64,000 bases of DNA from Arthrobacter sp. (GTDB taxonomy: Bacteria; Actinomycetota; Actinomycetes; Actinomycetales; Micrococcaceae): positions 248,001-312,000 of the forward strand of contig JAITLQ010000018.1 of assembly GCA_031277795.1 (NCBI GenBank), written 5' to 3'. This document shows positions 1 through 7,823 of the stretch, piece by piece (within the stretch, counting starts at the first letter, position 1; the number at the start of each line of letters is the position of its first letter). Both the position numbers and the translations under genes were made by a program. The notes beneath the pieces were generated by a model, which was not told the DNA's origin, searched no databases, and saw only the letters and a program-made list of their open reading frames with translations.

Positions 1-34
1 CCCCGACAGCTTGAGGCAAGTAGGATGGTCTCTC

Positions 35-1120
35 GTGGCTCTTACTATCGGAATCGTCGGACTGCCCAACGTCGGCAAGTCCACCATGTTCAACGCCCTG
101 ACCCGCGCCCAGGTGCTCGCGGCGAACTACCCGTTCGCCACCATCGAGCCCAATGTTGGCGTCGTCCCGCTGCCGGACGAGCGCCTCAAGGTGCTGGCCG
201 GCATCTTCAACTCGGAGAAGATCCTCCCGGCCTCGGTGTCCTTCGTCGACATCGCCGGCATCGTGAAGGGCGCGTCGGAAGGCGAGGGCCTGGGCAACCA
301 GTTCCTCGCCAACATCCGCGAGGCCGACGCGATCTGCCAGGTCACGCGCGGCTTCGAGGATCCGGACGTGATCCACGTCAACGGCAAGGTGGACCCGGAC
401 GACGACATCGAGACCATCACCACCGAGCTGGTGCTGGCCGACATGCAGAGCGTCGAGAAGGCCCTGCCGCGCCTGCAGAAGGAGCTCTCCAACAAGAAGG
501 TCGACAAGGCCTACGTTGACGAGGTCATCAAGGCGCAGGCCGTCCTCGAATCCGGGCGCACCATCTTCTCCGCCACCGCGACGGACAAGCTGGACCTGGA
601 GCTGCTCAAGCCGCTGCAGCTGCTGACGGCCAAGCCGTTCATCTACGTGTTCAACCTGGATGACAGCACGCTGGCGAACGAGGAGCTCAAGGCCCGCCTG
701 GCCGAGTCCGTCGCCCCCGCCACCGCCGTGTTCCTCGACGCGCAGTTCGAGTCCGAGCTCGTGGAGCTGGACGAGGACGAGGCCGAGGAGATGCTGCGCG
801 AGGCCGGCTACGAGAAGTCGGGCCTGGAGCAGCTGGCCAAGGCCGGCTACGAGACCCTGGGCCTGCAGAGCTACCTCACCGCCGGGCCGAAGGAGACGCG
901 CGCCTGGACCATCAAGCAGGGCGCCACGGCCCCCGAGGCCGCCGGCGTCATTCACACCGACTTCCAGCGCGGCTTCATCAAGGCCGAGGTCATCGGCTTC
1001 GACGACCTCGTTGAGCTTGGCTCGGTCAAGGCCGCCCGCGAGGCAGGCAAGGCCCGCATGGAGGGCAAGGACTACATCATGCGCGACGGCGACGTGGTGG
1101 AGTTCCGCTTCAACGTCTGA
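35..1120 (+). CDS. ychF: Redox-regulated ribosome-associated ATPase/GTPase YchF
   Basis: A 361-residue Obg-family P-loop protein, the usual YchF length. The P-loop GLPNVGKS lies at about residues 9-16, followed by NYPFATIEPN (switch I region) and DIAGIVKGASEGEGLGN (switch II/G3). The position of the usual NKxD specificity motif carries NLDD, in keeping with the altered nucleotide choice of YchF, which favours ATP. A TGS-like domain forms the last 80 or so residues, ending in the family-typical GDVVEFRFNV. The family binds ribosomes and modulates translation and stress responses in the cytosol. I chose the GTG at 35 because family members begin with (M)ALTIGIVGLPN and an AGGATGG stretch lies about 8 bases upstream; the reading frame stays open further 5'. 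A long perfect hairpin follows. Confidence 0.96.
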   Translation: MALTIGIVGLPNVGKSTMFNALTRAQVLAANYPFATIEPNVGVVPLPDERLKVLAGIFNSEKILPASVSFVDIAGIVKGASEGEGLGNQFLANIREADAICQVTRGFEDPDVIHVNGKVDPDDDIETITTELVLADMQSVEKALPRLQKELSNKKVDKAYVDEVIKAQAVLESGRTIFSATATDKLDLELLKPLQLLTAKPFIYVFNLDDSTLANEELKARLAESVAPATAVFLDAQFESELVELDEDEAEEMLREAGYEKSGLEQLAKAGYETLGLQSYLTAGPKETRAWTIKQGATAPEAAGVIHTDFQRGFIKAEVIGFDDLVELGSVKAAREAGKARMEGKDYIMRDGDVVEFRFNV

Positions 1121-1146
1121 ATTTCGCGGGGGCCTTCAATGCCCGA

Positions 1147-1191
1147 CGCCGCCCCGGTGGCCTTTCCTGAGGAAAGGCCACCGGGGCGGCG
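1147..1191. terminator. Long perfect hairpin after ychF
   Basis: Inverted repeat with two 22-base arms (1147-1168 and 1170-1191) and essentially no loop on paper, so the real loop will use the central bases. The arms are G+C rich with an AAAGG/CCTTT centre and are followed by GTGCTTTG rather than a clear T run. It sits directly downstream of ychF and is read as its terminator. Confidence 0.7.
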
Positions 1192-1335
1192 GTGCTTTGT
1201 GCCCCGATCCGTGCGGTGCCGGTTCCGGGGGTCTCGCCGCTTCGCTATGAAAGACGATCCGGCGCTGGCCAGGCACAGCGACGAACCGGACGGCGCTCCC
1301 TGGACGCAGGGGCATCGCCGTGCAAGAGTCGGGCG

Positions 1336-1713
1336 ATGGACAACGAGAACGAATGGACCGTTGAACGTCACCTGCTCGGCCAGCCCGCGGCCTCGGTGGA
1401 GCTCTATCACCGCTTCGTCGCCCTGCTCGAGGAGATCGGCCCGTTCAGCTACGCCGTGAGCAAGTCGTCGATCACCTTCAAGGGGACGCAGCGCGGCTTT
1501 GCGGGGGCCAAGCCGGTGCGGAACGGCCTGCGCGGGTACTTCGACGCCCGTGAGAGGTGGTCGGACCCGCGGATCAGCTCCGCTGCCCCGTTCTCCCGGA
1601 CCCTCTTCGTTCACCACTTCCGCCTCGCCTCGCTCGATGACCTCGACGCGGGTGTCAGCGACTGGCTCCGCGAGGCCTACGCGGTCGGGGCCGGCGCGCA
1701 CCTGGACGGCTGA
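1336..1713 (+). CDS. DUF5655-type small cytosolic protein
   Basis: A 125-residue soluble protein with no signal peptide or membrane segment. The block EIGPFSYAVSKSSITFKG, the later FAGAKP, and the closing SLDDLDAGVSDWLREAY match my memory of the DUF5655 family, a small domain found alone or appended to DUF4287 in actinobacteria; its biochemical role is unknown. The start ATG at 1336 begins MDNENEW; an upstream in-frame ATG would add 48 low-complexity residues and is unlikely. The stop codon lies inside a 35-base unit that is duplicated directly downstream. No operon partner: ychF ends more than 200 bases upstream and the VOC gene begins 183 bases downstream. Confidence 0.75.
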   Translation: MDNENEWTVERHLLGQPAASVELYHRFVALLEEIGPFSYAVSKSSITFKGTQRGFAGAKPVRNGLRGYFDARERWSDPRISSAAPFSRTLFVHHFRLASLDDLDAGVSDWLREAYAVGAGAHLDG

Positions 1714-1777
1714 GGCACGGGCCGCGGGGGACGGGCCGGCCAGCACCTGGACGGCTGAGGCGCGGGCCGCGGGGGAC
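1698..1777. repeat. Tandem duplication of a 35-base unit, period 45
   Basis: The segment 1698-1732, which includes the last codons and stop of the DUF5655 gene, recurs at 1743-1777 with one mismatch (A1717 versus G1762). The period of 45 is a multiple of three, so the copied stop is in the same frame. It looks like a recent local duplication by slippage or unequal exchange. Confidence 0.9.
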
Positions 1778-1896
1778 CGTGCCGTGCGGCTTCGGGCCCA
1801 CAGGTCCCGGCGTCGGCGGCGTGGGACAGCCGTGGCCGAGCGTCGGTCGGGTCGGCACCCCTTGACGCGCGCGAGGCGCAGGCGAACCATATCGGG

Positions 1897-2295
1897 ATGA
1901 GCCTGTTCATCACCTGTCCCGTGGAGAGCCTCGAGCGAGCCGCAGCTTTCTACAGCGCCCTCGGCTGGCCGCAGAATCCCGAGTTCTCAGGTGACGGAGT
2001 GGCCTGCTTTGCCGTGGGCGAGGAGCACTTCATCATGCTGGCTAGCCGCGAGGCCTACGCCGGCGTGGGCGGCACGGAGGAACTCATCGGCGGGCCGGAA
2101 ACGCCCTCCAAGGTCACCGTGTCCTTCGACCTGGGTAGCCGGGCGGCCGTGGACGAGCTCGTCGAGCGGGCCGGGGCCGCGGGTGGTCGCATCGGCGACA
2201 CCGACGACTATCCATTCATGTACCAGCGCCAGTTCGACGACCCGGACGGCTATCACTACTCGCCGTTCTGGATGAAGTCCCAGCCGGAGTCCTGA
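1897..2295 (+). CDS. VOC (glyoxalase/bleomycin-resistance fold) family protein
   Basis: A 132-residue single-domain vicinal-oxygen-chelate protein. It opens with LFITCPVESLERAAAFYSAL, the usual first beta-strand and helix, and closes with FDDPDGYHYSPFWM, the canonical end of the second beta-alpha-beta-beta-beta module. EEHFIML in the middle is also typical. VOC proteins are metal-dependent lyases, dioxygenases or drug-binding proteins; this sub-branch (lactoylglutathione-lyase-like) is poorly characterised, so no substrate can be given. It is probably cytosolic. No SD is obvious and no partner gene is adjacent; the next gene is convergent. Confidence 0.85.
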   Translation: MSLFITCPVESLERAAAFYSALGWPQNPEFSGDGVACFAVGEEHFIMLASREAYAGVGGTEELIGGPETPSKVTVSFDLGSRAAVDELVERAGAAGGRIGDTDDYPFMYQRQFDDPDGYHYSPFWMKSQPES

Positions 2296-2394
2296 GCACC
2301 TGCATCCAGCGGGGGCGCGCCGCCCCGCGCCGGCAACCCCATCTCGCCGCGGCCCCCGCCTCGCGACGGCACCCGCCCCGCGGCGTCACCCCGC

Positions 2395-2943
2395 CTAGCC
2401 GGCCAGCAACAGCTCCACGGCCGCCCGCGCCTCGCGCGCGGCCGCCGGCGAGCCCTCGATCCCCGCAGTGGACATGGCCCCCTCGGCGAGCAGGAACACG
2501 GCCGCCGCCACGGCGGGCGAGCACCCGGCCTCCGCGCACAGGCCGTCCAGATACTCGCGCACGCGCCCCTTGTGCTCGCGGACGGTGGCGGCCACCGCCG
2601 GCGACTCGGTCCCGAGCTCGCCGAAGGCGTTGATCCACGCGCACCCGCGGTGCCCCGGCCCGGCCAGCCATTCCTCGAGCCATGCGAACACCGCCAGCAC
2701 GCGCTCGCGCGCCCCGGAAACGCCATCAACAAAGGCCGCCAGCTCGCCCCTCCACGCCACGTCCCGGCGCTCGAGCATCGCCACGGCGATGGCGTCCTTG
2801 CTCGGCAGCAGCGAGTAGATCCGCTTGAGGGCAAGCCCGGAGTCCGCGCGCAGGGCGTCCATCCCCACCGACCCGTAGCCGCGTTCGTAGAAGAGCTTCT
2901 CCGCGGTGTACAGGAGGCGCTCGAGGTCATCGGTGGCCGACAT
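2395..2943 (-). CDS. TetR/AcrR family transcriptional repressor
   Basis: A 182-residue regulator. Residues about 5-50 form the TetR helix-turn-helix (LLYTAEKLFYERGYGSVGMDALRADSGL, then IYSLLPSKDAI), and the remainder is the variable helical ligand-binding domain containing WLEEWLAGPGHRGCAWINAFGEL, a pattern common in TetR proteins of this size. It is divergent from an HPP-family membrane gene, and the gap holds two palindromes with identical arms. The likely arrangement is autoregulation plus control of the neighbour; the inducing ligand is unknown. I start at the ATG at 2943 because the frame upstream is a low-complexity extension that would run over the operators. Confidence 0.9.
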   Translation of the reverse strand: MSATDDLERLLYTAEKLFYERGYGSVGMDALRADSGLALKRIYSLLPSKDAIAVAMLERRDVAWRGELAAFVDGVSGARERVLAVFAWLEEWLAGPGHRGCAWINAFGELGTESPAVAATVREHKGRVREYLDGLCAEAGCSPAVAAAVFLLAEGAMSTAGIEGSPAAAREARAAVELLLAG

Positions 2944-2975
2944 GCATGCATCCCTTCGGGTGGCCAAGTTGCGGT

Positions 2976-2991
2976 GAGAACGTTCGTTCTC
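2976..2991. promoter_or_regulatory. Candidate TetR operator, copy 1
   Basis: A 16-base palindrome GAGAACG-TT-CGTTCTC with perfect 7-base arms, 33 bases upstream of the regulator start. The same arms recur at 3011-3026, centre to centre 35 bases away. The size and symmetry fit a TetR-type operator. Confidence 0.8.
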
Positions 2992-3010
2992 TAGCGTAGC
3001 AAGGCGCGAG

Positions 3011-3026
3011 GAGAACGAGCGTTCTC
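3011..3026. promoter_or_regulatory. Candidate TetR operator, copy 2
   Basis: A 16-base palindrome GAGAACG-AG-CGTTCTC with the same 7-base arms as the copy at 2976, differing only in the two central bases. It ends 19 bases before the start codon of the HPP-family gene, close enough to block its transcription. Confidence 0.8.
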
Positions 3027-3045
3027 GCTCGCGGAAAGGAACCCC

Positions 3046-3546
3046 ATGCCCCCGCTCCCGCGCCGCACGCGGATCAGCCAAGCCCCGCCTCGACCCCCGT
3101 TGCGAGCCATCGCCACCGCCACCGTGACCGCCACGGCCGCCCTCGGCGCACTGGTCGCGCTCGGCGCCCTCTGCGGAACGCCCCTGCTCATCCCGCCCCT
3201 GGCCGCCAGCATGGCGCTCATCGCCGGCGCCCCCGCCCTCCCGCTCTCGCAGCCGCGCAGCGTGATCGGCGGCCAGGCGCTCTCGGCGCTCGTGGGCGTC
3301 GCGATCGGCGCCGTGAGCCACAGCCTGTGGGCGGGCGCCCTAGCCGGCGGCCTCGCCCTGGGCGCCATGCTCCTGACCCGCACGGCGCATTCGCCCGCCG
3401 CGGCGACCGCGGTCATCGGCGCCATGAGCACCGGCAGCCCCGGGGCCTTTGTCGCCTGCACGGCCGCGGCGGCGACCGTCCTGGTCGGCTTCGGCCTCCT
3501 CGGCTCGGCGCTCCGCGGCCCTGCCTACCCCCGTTACTGGTGGTGA
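3046..3546 (+). CDS. HPP-family integral membrane protein
   Basis: A 166-residue protein with about four hydrophobic segments. The segment HSPAAATAVIG corresponds to the HPP-(A/S)AATA signature of the HPP family, with serine in place of the first proline, and the C-terminus PRYWW is also family-typical. HPP proteins are integral membrane proteins of uncertain role; some plant and cyanobacterial members were linked to nitrite transport. An AAGGA stretch lies 7 bases upstream of the ATG. Divergent from the TetR gene and preceded by its two candidate operators, so it is probably the main target of that repressor. A 38-base perfect palindrome follows. Confidence 0.8.
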   Translation: MPPLPRRTRISQAPPRPPLRAIATATVTATAALGALVALGALCGTPLLIPPLAASMALIAGAPALPLSQPRSVIGGQALSALVGVAIGAVSHSLWAGALAGGLALGAMLLTRTAHSPAAATAVIGAMSTGSPGAFVACTAAAATVLVGFGLLGSALRGPAYPRYWW

Positions 3547-3567
3547 CGCGCCCCCGGAACGCATCCG

Positions 3568-3605
3568 CCCGACGTCGCCCACTCACGTGAGTGGGCGACG
3601 TCGGG
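3568..3605. terminator. 38-base perfect palindrome between convergent genes
   Basis: Perfect inverted repeat with two 19-base arms and no spacer, starting CCCGACGTCGCCC. It separates the HPP-family gene from the convergent ThrE-type exporter, so a bidirectional terminator is the simplest reading. Its CCCGACGTCG edge recurs in the palindrome at 12637. Confidence 0.75.
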
Positions 3606-3651
3606 CAGGGCGGGGCACAACAACGGGGCGGCAACGCCGCCCCGGCCGCCC

Positions 3652-4902
3652 CTAGGACGACAGGTCCGTCTCCTTGCGCCGCTGGACCACGATCTCGGAG
3701 AGCACGTCGCCCACCTTGGTGCCGATGCACAGGCTCGCGAACGTCAGTAGCGAGGTGATGAGGGACTCGACGTCGAAGGCGTAGAGCGCCACGAGGCCGA
3801 TGGTGCCGGGCACCAACAGAAGGAACGCCGGCTGGAAGGACACGGTCGCCGGCACGGCCAGCGTGAGGCGCTCGATGAGGCGCGCGGCGATGAACAGGCT
3901 CGCCGCCGTCACACCCACCGCCAACAGGTTGCCGAGCGGACCCGTGAGCAGGGTGATCATGGCGTAGGCGCCGAGCATGACCACCACGTTGACGGCGTTG
4001 AGTGCGCGGCCGGAGCCGAAGGCGAGGCCGATCCCGAGGGCAAGGAGCACCACACCCACCCAGGAGAACCAGAGCGGCGGTAGCTCCTGCCAGCCGGGTC
4101 CCAGGGCCGTGGCGTTGGCGGCATCGCCCACGAGCACCACGGAGCCCGGGTCAACGTGCAACCCCGTCAGGGAGCCGCCGGCCGTGATCCCCGCGGCCAT
4201 GAAGCCGAGCACGATGAGCCCATAGACGAGGCGCGAGGCGCCGGTCACGATGTCGGAGGCCGTCAACTCCAGCAACGCGTTCGTGATGAGGGCGCCGGGC
4301 ACCAGGATCGCGATGGGCGCGCACACGGCGAAGAGCGGAACGGGCCCCGTGGAGAGCAGCTCGGCCACGGCGCCCACCGCGGCCGTCGAGACAAACGCCA
4401 CCACGAACGGCATGATCGCCGCGGCCCCGCCGATGCGCCCCAGCAGCTTGCTGATGGCCCCCACGAGCCCACCCACGAGGAAGGAGAGCAGCACCGCCCA
4501 CCACGGGGTGCGGAAGAGGAGCGCGAGGCCCAGGGACAGCAGCGCCGTGCCGAGCGTCCACTTCAGGCCGACCCGCGTGCGGACCACCTCGCGGATGCTG
4601 GCCACGCGTTCCACCACCTCGCCGAGTGGAACGTCGCCGGCCTCCACCCGGCGGGCCAGGCGGTTGACCCAGGAGGCCTGGCGGAAGGTGAGTTCCTGCT
4701 TGCGCGATTGCACCACGGTCGAGGAGCCGGAGTACGGCTCGGTGATCATGATGAGCTCGGGCAGGACGGCAAAGTCCAGCCGCGCCACGCCGTTGCGCGC
4801 CGCCGCGCGATCGAGCGAGGTGGCGACGTCGGTGACCGAGACACCGGCGTCGAGGAGCGCCGCCCCGAGTTCGCCGAGTTGACGCGCGGGGGTCTGTGGC
4901 AT
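3652..4902 (-). CDS. Threonine/serine exporter, ThrE family
   Basis: A 416-residue membrane protein with the two-part ThrE layout: an N-terminal cytosolic domain (about residues 1-115, with LGAALLDAGVSVTDV and ITEPYSGSSTVVQSRK) and about ten hydrophobic segments covering the ThrE and ThrE_2 halves fused in one chain. ThrE of Corynebacterium glutamicum exports threonine and serine using the membrane potential; this protein probably does the same, protecting the cell from peptide-derived amino acids. The ATG at 4902 has no SD, but a TAGAAT hexamer lies 6 bases upstream, suggesting a leaderless transcript. Convergent with the HPP gene. Confidence 0.88.
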   Translation of the reverse strand: MPQTPARQLGELGAALLDAGVSVTDVATSLDRAAARNGVARLDFAVLPELIMITEPYSGSSTVVQSRKQELTFRQASWVNRLARRVEAGDVPLGEVVERVASIREVVRTRVGLKWTLGTALLSLGLALLFRTPWWAVLLSFLVGGLVGAISKLLGRIGGAAAIMPFVVAFVSTAAVGAVAELLSTGPVPLFAVCAPIAILVPGALITNALLELTASDIVTGASRLVYGLIVLGFMAAGITAGGSLTGLHVDPGSVVLVGDAANATALGPGWQELPPLWFSWVGVVLLALGIGLAFGSGRALNAVNVVVMLGAYAMITLLTGPLGNLLAVGVTAASLFIAARLIERLTLAVPATVSFQPAFLLLVPGTIGLVALYAFDVESLITSLLTFASLCIGTKVGDVLSEIVVQRRKETDLSS

Positions 4903-5014
4903 GCCGCCATTCTAGGTGCCGCACGGGGATCACCCGCCGCGGTGGCCCTTGATCCGGCGGGTCACGCGGGCTTAGCGTCGCGCACAACGTCGTCATCCAC
5001 TCGGGAGATAGCTC

Positions 5015-5659
5015 ATGTCCAAGACCCGCGTCCACAACCTCTTTGTCTCCGCCGACGGCTACGCGGCGGGGGAGTACGTCACGCTCACAGAACCGATCGG
5101 CAAGGCGGCCGCGCTCTTCTCCCGCTTCGACGGCCGCGTCATCCACGGCATTCAGGGCGCGGACGCCCCGGTGACGGTGGACCGGGCGCTCTTTGCCCTG
5201 TGGGGGCAGGGGATCGGGGCGGAGATCATGGGGCGGCGCAAGTTCGGGCCGCAGGAGGGGCCGTGGCCCGACGACGGGTGGCAGGGTTGGTGGGGAGAGG
5301 AGCCCCCGTTCCTGACCCCCACCTTCGTGCTGACGCACCACCCGCGGGAGGCGATCTCCTTCGAGAATGGCACGAGCTTCAGCTTCATCGATGCCTCGCC
5401 CCACGAGGCGCTCGCCATGGCGCAGGACGCGGCCGGCGGGCTGGACGTGCGCCTCGGCGGCGGGCCGAGCAGCGTGCGCGAGTTCCTGGAGGCGGACCTG
5501 GTGGACTTCCTCCACCTCGCGATCGTCCCCGTGGTGTTGGGGGCGGGGGTGCGGTTCTGGGACCAGCTGGAGGGGCTGCACGATCGCTTCGAGGTGGAGA
5601 CCGTGAGCACGGCCTCCGGCCTGACGCATCAGCTCTTCAACCGGCGTCCCCGCGACTAG
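5015..5659 (+). CDS. Dihydrofolate reductase-family (RibD C-terminal-like) protein
   Basis: A 214-residue protein of the RibD_C fold. The opening VHNLFVSADGYAAGE matches the first strand of the family, GRRKFG is the nucleotide-contact helix region, and DVRLGGGPSSVREFLEADLVD followed by LHLAIVPVVLGAGVRFW is the conserved C-terminal half. Proteins of this family are NADPH-dependent reductases related to RibD/DHFR but usually of unknown substrate; they are not housekeeping folate enzymes. A weak GGGAGA ribosome site precedes the ATG. The stop codon overlaps the stop of the convergent GlxA-type regulator by 4 bases. Confidence 0.88.
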   Translation: MSKTRVHNLFVSADGYAAGEYVTLTEPIGKAAALFSRFDGRVIHGIQGADAPVTVDRALFALWGQGIGAEIMGRRKFGPQEGPWPDDGWQGWWGEEPPFLTPTFVLTHHPREAISFENGTSFSFIDASPHEALAMAQDAAGGLDVRLGGGPSSVREFLEADLVDFLHLAIVPVVLGAGVRFWDQLEGLHDRFEVETVSTASGLTHQLFNRRPRD

Positions 5660-6618
5660 CTAGCCCGCCCGGCGCTGAAGGTTCCTCGGTAGGCGCTGGG
5701 GGAGACGCCCAGCGCGCTCTGGAAGTGCTGGCGCAGCGAGGCTCCCGTGGTAAAGCCCACGCGGGAGGCCACCTGATCAACGGCCAGATCCGTGGTTTCC
5801 AGGAGGCTCCTGGCCCGCGCCACCCGCTGCGCCACGAGCCACTTGCCCGGGCTCACCCCCGCCTCCGCGACGAAGCGCCGGGAGAAGGTCCTGGCGCTCA
5901 TGCCCGCCCTCCGTGACCACGCGGCCAGGTCGAGGGGCGCGCCAAGGTTCTCGAGCGCCCACGCCCTGGCCGCGGCGGTGCCCGCCTCGCCGGCGGCGGG
6001 GAGCGGTGCCTCGATGTACTGGGCCTGCCCGCCGTCCCTGAAGGGCGGGACCACGCACTGCCGCGCGGCGGCGTTGGCCACGGCCGCCCCGTGGTCGCTG
6101 CGCACGATGTGCAGGCACACGTCGACGCCGGAGGCTGCGCCGGCTGAGGTGAGCACGTCGCCGTCGTCGACGAAGAGCACGTCCGGATCCAGCCGCACCT
6201 GCGGGTACCGCTCGCGGAAGGCCGACGTGAGTCGCCAGTGGGTCGTGGCCGGCCGTCCGTCCAGGAGCCCGGCCGCGGCCAGGATGAAGGCCGCCGTGCA
6301 GATGGAGACCATGCGCGCGCCGGGCCGCACCCGGGTCAGGGCCGCCCGGGTCGCCTCGCCCAAGGTGGCCGGGATGAACTCGGCCGCCACCGACGTCACG
6401 ATCACGATGTCGGCTTGCTCCAGCAGCTCCGGTCCGTGCCCGGGCGTGACGCTGAAGTCGGAGGCCGTGCGCACGGGCCCGCCGTCCACGCTGCACGTCG
6501 CCACGGCGTACAGGCCGGGCACCGCCTCGAAGATGCGGCTCGGGATACCCAGCTCGAAGGGGTAGGCGCCTTCGAGGGCGAGCACCGCGACGCGCTGGGG
6601 CTGTTGGGGTGACGACAT
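5656..6618 (-). CDS. GlxA-type AraC-family regulator (DJ-1/PfpI domain plus HTH)
   Basis: A 320-residue regulator. Residues about 9-180 form a DJ-1/PfpI-like domain, with SICTAAFILAAAGLLDGRPATTHW, split here as SICTAAFILA and LLDGRPATTHW, carrying the nucleophile-elbow cysteine region. Residues about 215-315 carry the paired AraC helix-turn-helices (AGMSARTFSRRF and VGFTTGASLRQHF). Such proteins usually activate or repress an adjacent gene. The MDR oxidoreductase starts 69 bases away on the opposite strand and is the likely target. A TAGAAT hexamer lies 6 bases before the ATG with no SD, indicating a leaderless transcript. Confidence 0.92.
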   Translation of the reverse strand: MSSPQQPQRVAVLALEGAYPFELGIPSRIFEAVPGLYAVATCSVDGGPVRTASDFSVTPGHGPELLEQADIVIVTSVAAEFIPATLGEATRAALTRVRPGARMVSICTAAFILAAAGLLDGRPATTHWRLTSAFRERYPQVRLDPDVLFVDDGDVLTSAGAASGVDVCLHIVRSDHGAAVANAAARQCVVPPFRDGGQAQYIEAPLPAAGEAGTAAARAWALENLGAPLDLAAWSRRAGMSARTFSRRFVAEAGVSPGKWLVAQRVARARSLLETTDLAVDQVASRVGFTTGASLRQHFQSALGVSPSAYRGTFSAGRAS

Positions 6619-6687
6619 GGCGAGATTCTATCGAACTATGTCTATCTTGCCATTTTGGTCGAGGCGCCAGCGCGGCAGAGTGGAGGC
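6619..6687. promoter_or_regulatory. Divergent promoter region between GlxA-type regulator and MDR gene
   Basis: The 69-base gap is A+T rich for this genome. It holds TAGAAT (minus strand, 6625-6630) as a -10 for the regulator, and two direct copies of TCTATC at 6627-6632 and 6641-6646, which could be half-sites for the regulator. A GTGGAGGC ribosome site precedes the MDR gene start at 6688. Confidence 0.5.
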
Positions 6688-7638
6688 ATGAACGCAGAGA
6701 AGAGCATGCTGACCTCCACCCAGAGCGCCCTCGGGGGCCCCGAGGTCCTCGAGATCGTCACCGCGCCGCGGCCGACGCCGCGCACCAACGAGATCCTCGT
6801 CAGGGTGCACGCCGCCGGCCTCAATCCGACCGATTGGAAGCACCGTGCCACCGGTGGATTCCTGGGCCAGCCGCCCTTCACCCTCGGCTGGGACGTCTCC
6901 GGCGTGGTCGAGGCGGTCGGCATCGGCGTGGCCAGCTTCGCCCCGGGGGACGAGGTCTTCGGGATGCTCTCCTACCCCTTTGGCCACGGCTCACACGCGG
7001 AGTACGTGGCGGCACCGGCGCGCTGGTTCGCCCGCAAGCCGGGGAACGTCGACCACGTCCAGGCCGGCGCCCTCCCGCTCGTGGCCCTCACCGCGTGGCA
7101 GGCCCTGCACGACTACGCGGGCCTGGCGGCCGGGCAGCGCGTGCTGATCCACGCCGGCGCCGGGGGAGTGGGCCATGTGGCGATCCAGCTTGCCAAGGCC
7201 CGCGGCGCGCACGTCATCGCCACGGCGAGCGAGCCTAAGCACGCCTTCCTCCGCGAGCTCGGCGCCGACGAGACCATCGACTACCGCACCGAGGACGTGG
7301 CCCTGCGCGCCGGCGTCGTGGACGTGGTGCTGGACACCCAGGGTGGCGAGACGGCGCAGCGCTCGCTCGCCGCCCTGCGCCCCGACGGCGTGCTCGTCTC
7401 CACGATTCCGTTGGCCTCCCCGGAGCTGTTGGCCGAGGCTCAGCGGCGTGGGGTGCGCGCTGTCCCGTTCCTCGTGGATGCCTCGCGCGCGGACCTCGAG
7501 TCCATGACGCCGCTCATCGAGGACGGTCGCCTGCGGGCCACGATCGCCGCGACCTTCCCCCTGCGCGACCTCGCCGAGGCCCACCGCCTCGGCGACACCG
7601 GGAGGACGGCGGGCAAGATTGTCGTGACGATGGGCTGA
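6688..7638 (+). CDS. NADP-dependent zinc-independent alcohol dehydrogenase/quinone oxidoreductase (MDR)
   Basis: A 316-residue medium-chain dehydrogenase/reductase. It has the GroES-like N-terminal half (PRPTPRTNEILVRVHAAGLNPTDWK, here noted as NEILVRVHAAGLNPTDWK, then LGWDVSGVVEAVG and PGDEVFG) and a Rossmann half with HAGAGGVGHVAIQLAKA at about residues 152-168. It lacks the catalytic and structural zinc cysteines, as quinone-oxidoreductase-type members do. The family reduces quinones or activated double bonds with NADPH in the cytosol. Start ATG at 6688 follows GTGGAGGC. Divergent from a GlxA-type regulator that probably controls it. Confidence 0.9.
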   Translation: MNAEKSMLTSTQSALGGPEVLEIVTAPRPTPRTNEILVRVHAAGLNPTDWKHRATGGFLGQPPFTLGWDVSGVVEAVGIGVASFAPGDEVFGMLSYPFGHGSHAEYVAAPARWFARKPGNVDHVQAGALPLVALTAWQALHDYAGLAAGQRVLIHAGAGGVGHVAIQLAKARGAHVIATASEPKHAFLRELGADETIDYRTEDVALRAGVVDVVLDTQGGETAQRSLAALRPDGVLVSTIPLASPELLAEAQRRGVRAVPFLVDASRADLESMTPLIEDGRLRATIAATFPLRDLAEAHRLGDTGRTAGKIVVTMG

Positions 7639-7670
7639 GACTCCGGAGCGTCTCCTCACCGCCCGACGCC

Positions 7671-7695
7671 GCCCGGTCGCCTGGGGCGACCGGGC
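7671..7695. terminator. Hairpin between convergent genes
   Basis: Perfect 11-base arms GCCCGGTCGCC (7671-7681) and complement (7685-7695) with a TGG loop, preceded by CCCGACGCC as seen at other gene ends in this window. It lies between the MDR gene and the convergent PEP-mutase-like gene. Confidence 0.6.
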
Positions 7696-7823
7696 CACCG
7701 GGCGCTGGGGGGTCACCGGGCGCCGGTTCGCGGGGTCGCAGGGTTCCGGGGCGCGGTCGGCCTCGGGTGCCCGCGTCACGGGGCACGCTGCGCCGGGCCG
7801 CCGGGTGTCAGGTCTACCGGCCG

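Noticed and set aside
4156-5916. A 586-residue plus-strand open frame
   Set aside because: It lies antisense to the ThrE-type gene and out of frame with the DHFR-family gene; composition is that of a shadow frame.
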